Shown: positions 59,941 to 64,000 of the stretch, one piece after another
Numbering within the stretch: position 1 is the first letter of the stretch
How the letters are laid out: the number at the start of each line of letters is the position of its first letter
NCBI GenBank assembly: GCA_958295665.1
Contig: OY282560.1
Span: 24,697,653-24,761,652, forward strand
Direction: 5' to 3'
DNA: 64,000 bases
DNA from: Tipula vernalis
Taxonomy: Eukaryota; Arthropoda; Insecta; Diptera; Tipulidae
The notes under the pieces: model-generated
What the model saw: the letters and a program-made list of their open reading frames with translations, nothing else
The model's database searches: none
What the model was told of the DNA's origin: nothing
Program-made: the position numbers and the translations under genes

Positions 59941-60994
59941 CTTGTTTGCTGTGTTGGGTACTATAACAACCGTTATAACCTTCCTTATGCCCCACCTGTT
60001 GGCATTCCCGACACCGATGTTGTTTGTATGAACAGTCGGCTGGGAAATGCATGCCGCCGCATTTCCAACATGGCTTACTGGGTGCTGATTGGCGTTTGTC
60101 CGTGTGATGATTCGGATTGGGCTTATTTTGGTATTTGTTTTGACTGTTGAAATGTTTTTTCTGATCTGTCCCTGCCTTATGATGGTGACTGTTGAAATGG
60201 TTCTTCGGATTTGCCCCTGAGTAACTGGCGTTGACTACTGATTTTTGTTGATAAGAATGATTGTCACGATTCTCAATCATTTTTGTGTCTTTTTTGAGTT
60301 TAATGAGCTGCTGGGCTTCTGTTATCAACTTCTCTAGTGACATTGTTTTGTCTGCATCGATTCTCGACAACAGTTTTGTTCGGATCTCTGCGTCACATGA
60401 CGACCTTAACCCACTTGTAAAAATAAGGCATTTGAACCGATCTGTTGTCAAATTCTTCAGATCGAAATGCTCGCAATGCCGGTTTATACGGCCCGCGTAT
60501 GCCACAAAATCCTCCGAATTTTTCTTCTGCTACTGTAAACACTCGAATCGTAGATTGAACAATGATTTTTTTGGACCGAAAATGTCTTTTAATTTTGCGA
60601 CAGTTTCGTCAAATGAGAAATCACGAGGGCTTTTCGGTAAAATGTAACCCACGTATTTGTCATGATTCGATGTGTGTAGTTTACGTAAAAGCAGCCTCGT
60701 CTTCACTCCATCGTCCAAATTTTCACCATCTACCTTGAACAAATCCTCAAATCTTTCATACCATGTGTCGAAATATTTGCCGTCCTCCGGATCATGGTAA
60801 AATTCAACAATCTGATTCGCAAGATTATGAATTTGTTGAACATCGTCATTTTTTGTACTTTTTGCCAAATGTTTGATTATGACGTCGTGTGATTTGAGCA
60901 TTTCGGTGATGGAACTCAACATTTTTTTTGTAGCTTCGTCCATCTTGTTTTTTATTATATATATTATGTGTATATAAACAAAAATCGCGAACAC
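59834..60994 (-). pseudogene. gag: Mag-type gag with one stop
   Basis: The start is at 60,994 or, more likely, at an internal Met near 60,943 (MDEATKKMLSS). Capsid-like sequence includes FDTWYERFEDLFKVDG and KLKDIFGPKK. A TAG at about 60,527 interrupts it. The same frame continues to two zinc knuckles (CWKCGGMHFPADC and CRECQQVGHKEGYNGC) near 60,080-59,990. The second knuckle is slightly irregular. Gag overlaps the start of pol by at least 70 nt. Confidence 0.85.
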
Positions 60995-61027
60995 GTTTTT
61001 TTTATTTTTTTATTTTTATTATTTACT

Positions 61028-61045
61028 CCGTTATCCTCGTCGCCA
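61028..61045 (-). other. Primer binding site of the Mag-type element
   Basis: It reads TGGCGACGAGGATAACGG on the minus strand, four bases inside the LTR end. TGGCGAC-type starts are usual in this group, but the tRNA was not determined. Confidence 0.55.
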
Positions 61046-61049
61046 ATTC

Positions 61050-61270
61050 TGTTGTGGTTGTTGTTCAAATTAAAACGCTTTTAATTAACACTCACAACAT
61101 AACTTTATAAATATATATAATTTCTAATTACATTTACTTTATTATAACCTCACTGTATGACAGCCAACAACACAGTATATCGTACCAAACATGTGTGTTG
61201 TCAGAACTGAGAACTAACTCAGGGTTGTACAATGAAATATTATAAATATATTATATTCAGGGTTGCAACA
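61050..61270 (-). repeat. 5' LTR of the Mag-type element
   Basis: On the minus strand it begins TGTTGCAACCC and ends CCACAACA, giving matching TGTTG...CAACA ends. An AATAAA lies at 61,143-61,138. An alternative outer end (TGTACAACCC at about 61,229) is possible. No second copy exists in the window. Confidence 0.55.
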
Positions 61271-61282
61271 GTTATCAATCCC

Positions 61283-61578
61283 GAAAGCTTTGATTTCAAA
61301 CGAGTTTAGCAAATATTCTTCTAAATCTTTCGTTTTTTTTTCTATGGAGTCAGATTACCTATGATTACCGTACCTATAATTACTCTGACCTCGAACCGAG
61401 CAACCGAAAAGAAATAGTTGGCCCTGTCTTAAGAAACATTTAATAGCAACAGGAACAGGGTGATCTACTTTAAGCTTAATCTAAGCTACCATATATATTT
61501 TGAATACTACTTTCTTGGGCCCTATTAACCGCAAGCCCCCGTAGCTGCGGGTGCTGCGGATACCTAGTTTCGCCACTG
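61283..61578 (+). repeat. Dispersed repeat family R1A, copy 3 (right end)
   Basis: It aligns with 11,090-11,410 and ends TTCGCCACTG at 61,578, the complement of the CAGTGGCG start seen at 42,985. Sequence directly before the end is GC-rich (GTAGCTGCGGGTGCTGCGG). Confidence 0.55.
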
Positions 61579-62097
61579 ACCTTCCTTTCCCAAGAAAGCA
61601 AAATCATGCACTACTTTGCAGATTAAATGGATTATAACAATTATAGTCCAGTCTTCCCGTCCCAATTTATGACCGCGTTAAATTTATCCCAGACTTTCAT
61701 TCCAGGAAAATTTGAAATTACCCCCGACCTTTTTGCATCAGCGAAAAATCGCATCCCATGATTTGTTAGCCATAGATATAAAATGCAAAAAAAATAAAAA
61801 TAAATTTCTGGTCAAGATTATGGCGGCACTGGAAATATGTTAAATCGGTATTGTACGGGGTCCAATTCGCTAATATGGAAGGTTATCCATAATACAAGCG
61901 GAAACCTGCAAATTTGTCAGAACAGCTTCCTACTACAAAGTCACTCATTCCTACTGATAGGTTTGTTGTGTCTACCATAAAATCCTTTTTTTAAGTCTTA
62001 AATATGATGCTCATTGTAAATTTTGATCTTTGTTCAACAGTGAAAGAAAAAAATTTTCTTGTTCATTTAAATTTTCTAATCCGACCCGGATGGATCC
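61579..62097. other. Non-coding stretch, nothing recognised
   Basis: No gene or shared repeat was seen between the dispersed repeat and the last Gypsy relic. Confidence 0.5.
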
Positions 62098-64000
62098 TCA
62101 TTTACTGCAAGAGCCACTTCCCGATCGTTTTTCTCGCCTTCGCCTGATAATTCGACGTAATATGTAGGTCAATGTGTTCAATTCAAACCACCTTGTAAAT
62201 ATTCGCTTTTTTCGCCTGCGATCGTACCCTCGTTTGTTCTCTCGTTGAAAAGCCGCGATGTTCTGTTTTGCTTCCTTGCATAGATGCTCCCGGTCATCGA
62301 TAAATGCTTTCACACACATCCTCAACTGTACACAATTTTGCATCAAACACTAGCTCGAATGGCGACATTCCAATTGCATGCTGCAGTGAATTGTTTAGAT
62401 AGCGCCGCAGTCTTCAGTTTTCTTATATCATTGTTTCGTATTGTTAGAAAATAATTTTGCTAGCACTGTTATAATAATTCTGAAAATTCTTTCACCACTC
62501 TCTGTGACAATACAGCGAACACAGTTTTAATGGAATGCTTGATTTTCTCTTGGTAAGCTTAAGAATATAGCTAGAATTGTCATTCAATAATCTCCAACCT
62601 GAAATTTCAGAAGTTCAAAAATCGTCACCAATTCGCTATCATCCATCTGTACTGCCTTCACTCGGGGTCGATACTCTAAGTTAAAGGTAAACTCCTGCAG
62701 TGCCAGTGCCCATTCTGCGATTCATTAGCTGAGCTCTCGTACCTTTAAATGCTGCGTCGTCGGTTATCCAATCTTCGAAAGTGTCCCGAAAGTCCTAAAA
62801 ACCTCTGAATCTTTTTCACCGAATTTGGTTCTGGAAAATTTGAAATCGCCAAAAGCTTCTGTGATGACGGTTAAATTTTCTCATTTCCAGAAGACCTGAC
62901 TTAATCTTCTGACTCTTTCAGAGATATTTAAAGCTGGAATGATAATTCCTTGGCGACATAGTTGCTCGAACACACTGCATACTGCACACTCGAACACAAG
63001 GCACATGAAAAAATCCATTTCTAAGATCTAATGTCGAGTAGAATTTTCAATTCGCTAATCGATCAATTTGGTCGCCGATGAAAGGCAATGGGTATAGATC
63101 TTTCTCGACTATACTATTCAATTTTCGATAGTCGATCCACAATCTCTTGAAACAGACTACCGTACTCTGATGAGCTTTGTTAGTTTGATTTTTTTGGTTC
63201 TCCGTATTATAGTTGAGCTGCTACTTGATCGTTAACATGTTCCAAGTCAATTGGAATATCTCCATGTTCAATCACTAGTGAATATGTCTCAGTAACAATC
63301 TTCATCATGGTAGTACTTTCCGGTACTATGACAGTCACTGTTTGGTCAATCAATTCCGTACCAAGAATAAAATCGGTAGGCATTACGTCATCGGGACCAC
63401 GTGAATTTTGGTTTCATATTCATCACCATCAATAATTAATTTAGTATAACAATGTCCAAACGTACGTAGGCTAGCTCCGGCACCATGACATACAATTGGT
63501 TTATCATGCAAACTCGATACTCCGGTAACTAGACACTTTTTATATGACATAATGTTAATATCACTTCCTGTATCCACAGGGATGAATTCGTTTAAATGCT
63601 CCATACAACACCGCCTTATTTGATTCATAATCCTTTATACCATCAATGCAATATTGCATTATAGCAGCCTCTTCTAAATTGCCATTTTTTTCAAGTTCTC
63701 GCATCGTCAATAAACATTTCCCATGTGTTGACATTATCTGCTACCCTTAAGGAATTGTTCGCCATTCCGCTCAGTAAACGCTTCGCATAAATAATTTTCT
63801 GTTGATTGGTTCCACCAATGCAAAGAGCTGCTTCATCTATGTATATCGTTTCTCCACTTATCGAGTAAATATTTGTTGTCGCCACTAAACTTAGACAAAG
63901 ATTTTTCAACGTCCTTGAAAGTAAAAATTGAACCTTGATTTGCGTTTTCCTTTTTCAAAATTCAATTTGTTTGTCCTTCAATTCTAAATCCTTTTGACGA
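62098..64000 (-). pseudogene. Gypsy gag-pol relic, blastopia/Micropia-like, runs off window
   Basis: Minus-strand order from the right edge: gag part (63,909-63,691; KRLLSGMANNSLR), protease (63,628-63,383; PVDTGSDINIMS), a degenerate RT near 63,130-63,000 (DYRKLN, then EKDLYPLPFIGDQIDRL), RNase H scraps (about 62,760-62,640; EWALALQEF) and integrase scraps (62,400-62,098; AIGMSPFELVF, then REHLCKEAKQNIA). Large parts, including the RT catalytic box, are deleted and frames change often. The RT signature suggests the Mdg1/blastopia/Micropia branch. The 5' part lies beyond 64,000. Confidence 0.75.

Larger units (their letters stand above)
56918..61270 (-). mobile_element. Gypsy element, Mag clade (K02A2.6-like), 3'-truncated
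   Basis: Minus-strand order: 5' LTR (61,270-61,050), primer site (61,045-61,028), gag (60,994-59,834) and pol (from just above 59,904 to 56,918). The gag and protease style (LDTASNITIISK) and the integrase with C-terminal QFNKKHGTKPRHYKVGD are those of Mag-type elements often annotated as K02A2.6-like. The 3' LTR is absent. Five or so breaks make the copy inactive. Confidence 0.85.

Noticed and set aside
1..64000. CRISPR array or bacterial defence system
   Set aside because: The tandem repeats have no unique spacers of constant length, and all coding content is eukaryotic transposon-derived.

Overview
The window is AT-rich eukaryotic DNA with no recognisable host gene. Its contents point to an insect, most likely a fly: Gypsy and BEL/Pao LTR elements, an R1-like LINE, a CR1/Jockey-group LINE whose first ORF begins with a PHD-like finger, a pogo/Tigger-type transposase with a short intron, and many AT microsatellites. 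Species cannot be told from the sequence alone. No tRNA, rRNA, CRISPR array or bacterial-type operon was seen.

Layout. 1-16,100 is non-coding: an inverted-repeat element (823-1,631), an A-rich low-complexity block (5,330-6,470), a dispersed repeat (9,935-11,410), an (AT)n tract, a minisatellite locus (12,280-13,480) and a near-perfect hairpin (15,772-15,843). 16,105-24,205 is a minus-strand Gypsy element with an open gag, a pol broken by three stops, a tRNA-Lys-like primer site, a long 5' LTR and a 3' LTR cut to about 250 bp. 24,301-33,473 is a minus-strand CR1/Jockey-group LINE split by a plus-strand R1-like LINE (28,223-33,225) flanked by a 12-bp target duplication. 34,035-36,164 is a decayed pogo-like transposase whose small intron carries a MITE. 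38,820-41,296 is a plus-strand CsRn1-like Gypsy relic with a candidate 3' LTR.

44,365-51,516 is the most unusual object. It is a foldback-like element with outer inverted arms of about 88 bp and inner arms made of 161-bp tandem repeats in opposite orientation (about 11 copies on the left, about 5 on the right). The same 7-bp word lies at both outer edges. A 5'-truncated copy of the R1-like LINE sits in the left arm, where about 285 bp of arm sequence is missing.

51,517-53,700 is a mosaic of minisatellites that also occur near 12-13.5 kb. 53,720-56,845 is a BEL/Pao relic whose RT region is lost. It abuts directly a minus-strand Mag-type Gypsy (56,918-61,270) with a 5' LTR, a primer site and no 3' LTR. 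62,098 to the window end is a blastopia/Micropia-like Gypsy relic running off the right edge.

How it works together: this is a TE graveyard with nested insertions rather than a set of cooperating genes. Most coding remnants have visible breaks. The R1-like LINE at 28,223 is the best preserved. Six of nine coding elements lie on the minus strand. All family names rest on motif recognition by eye, not on a database search.
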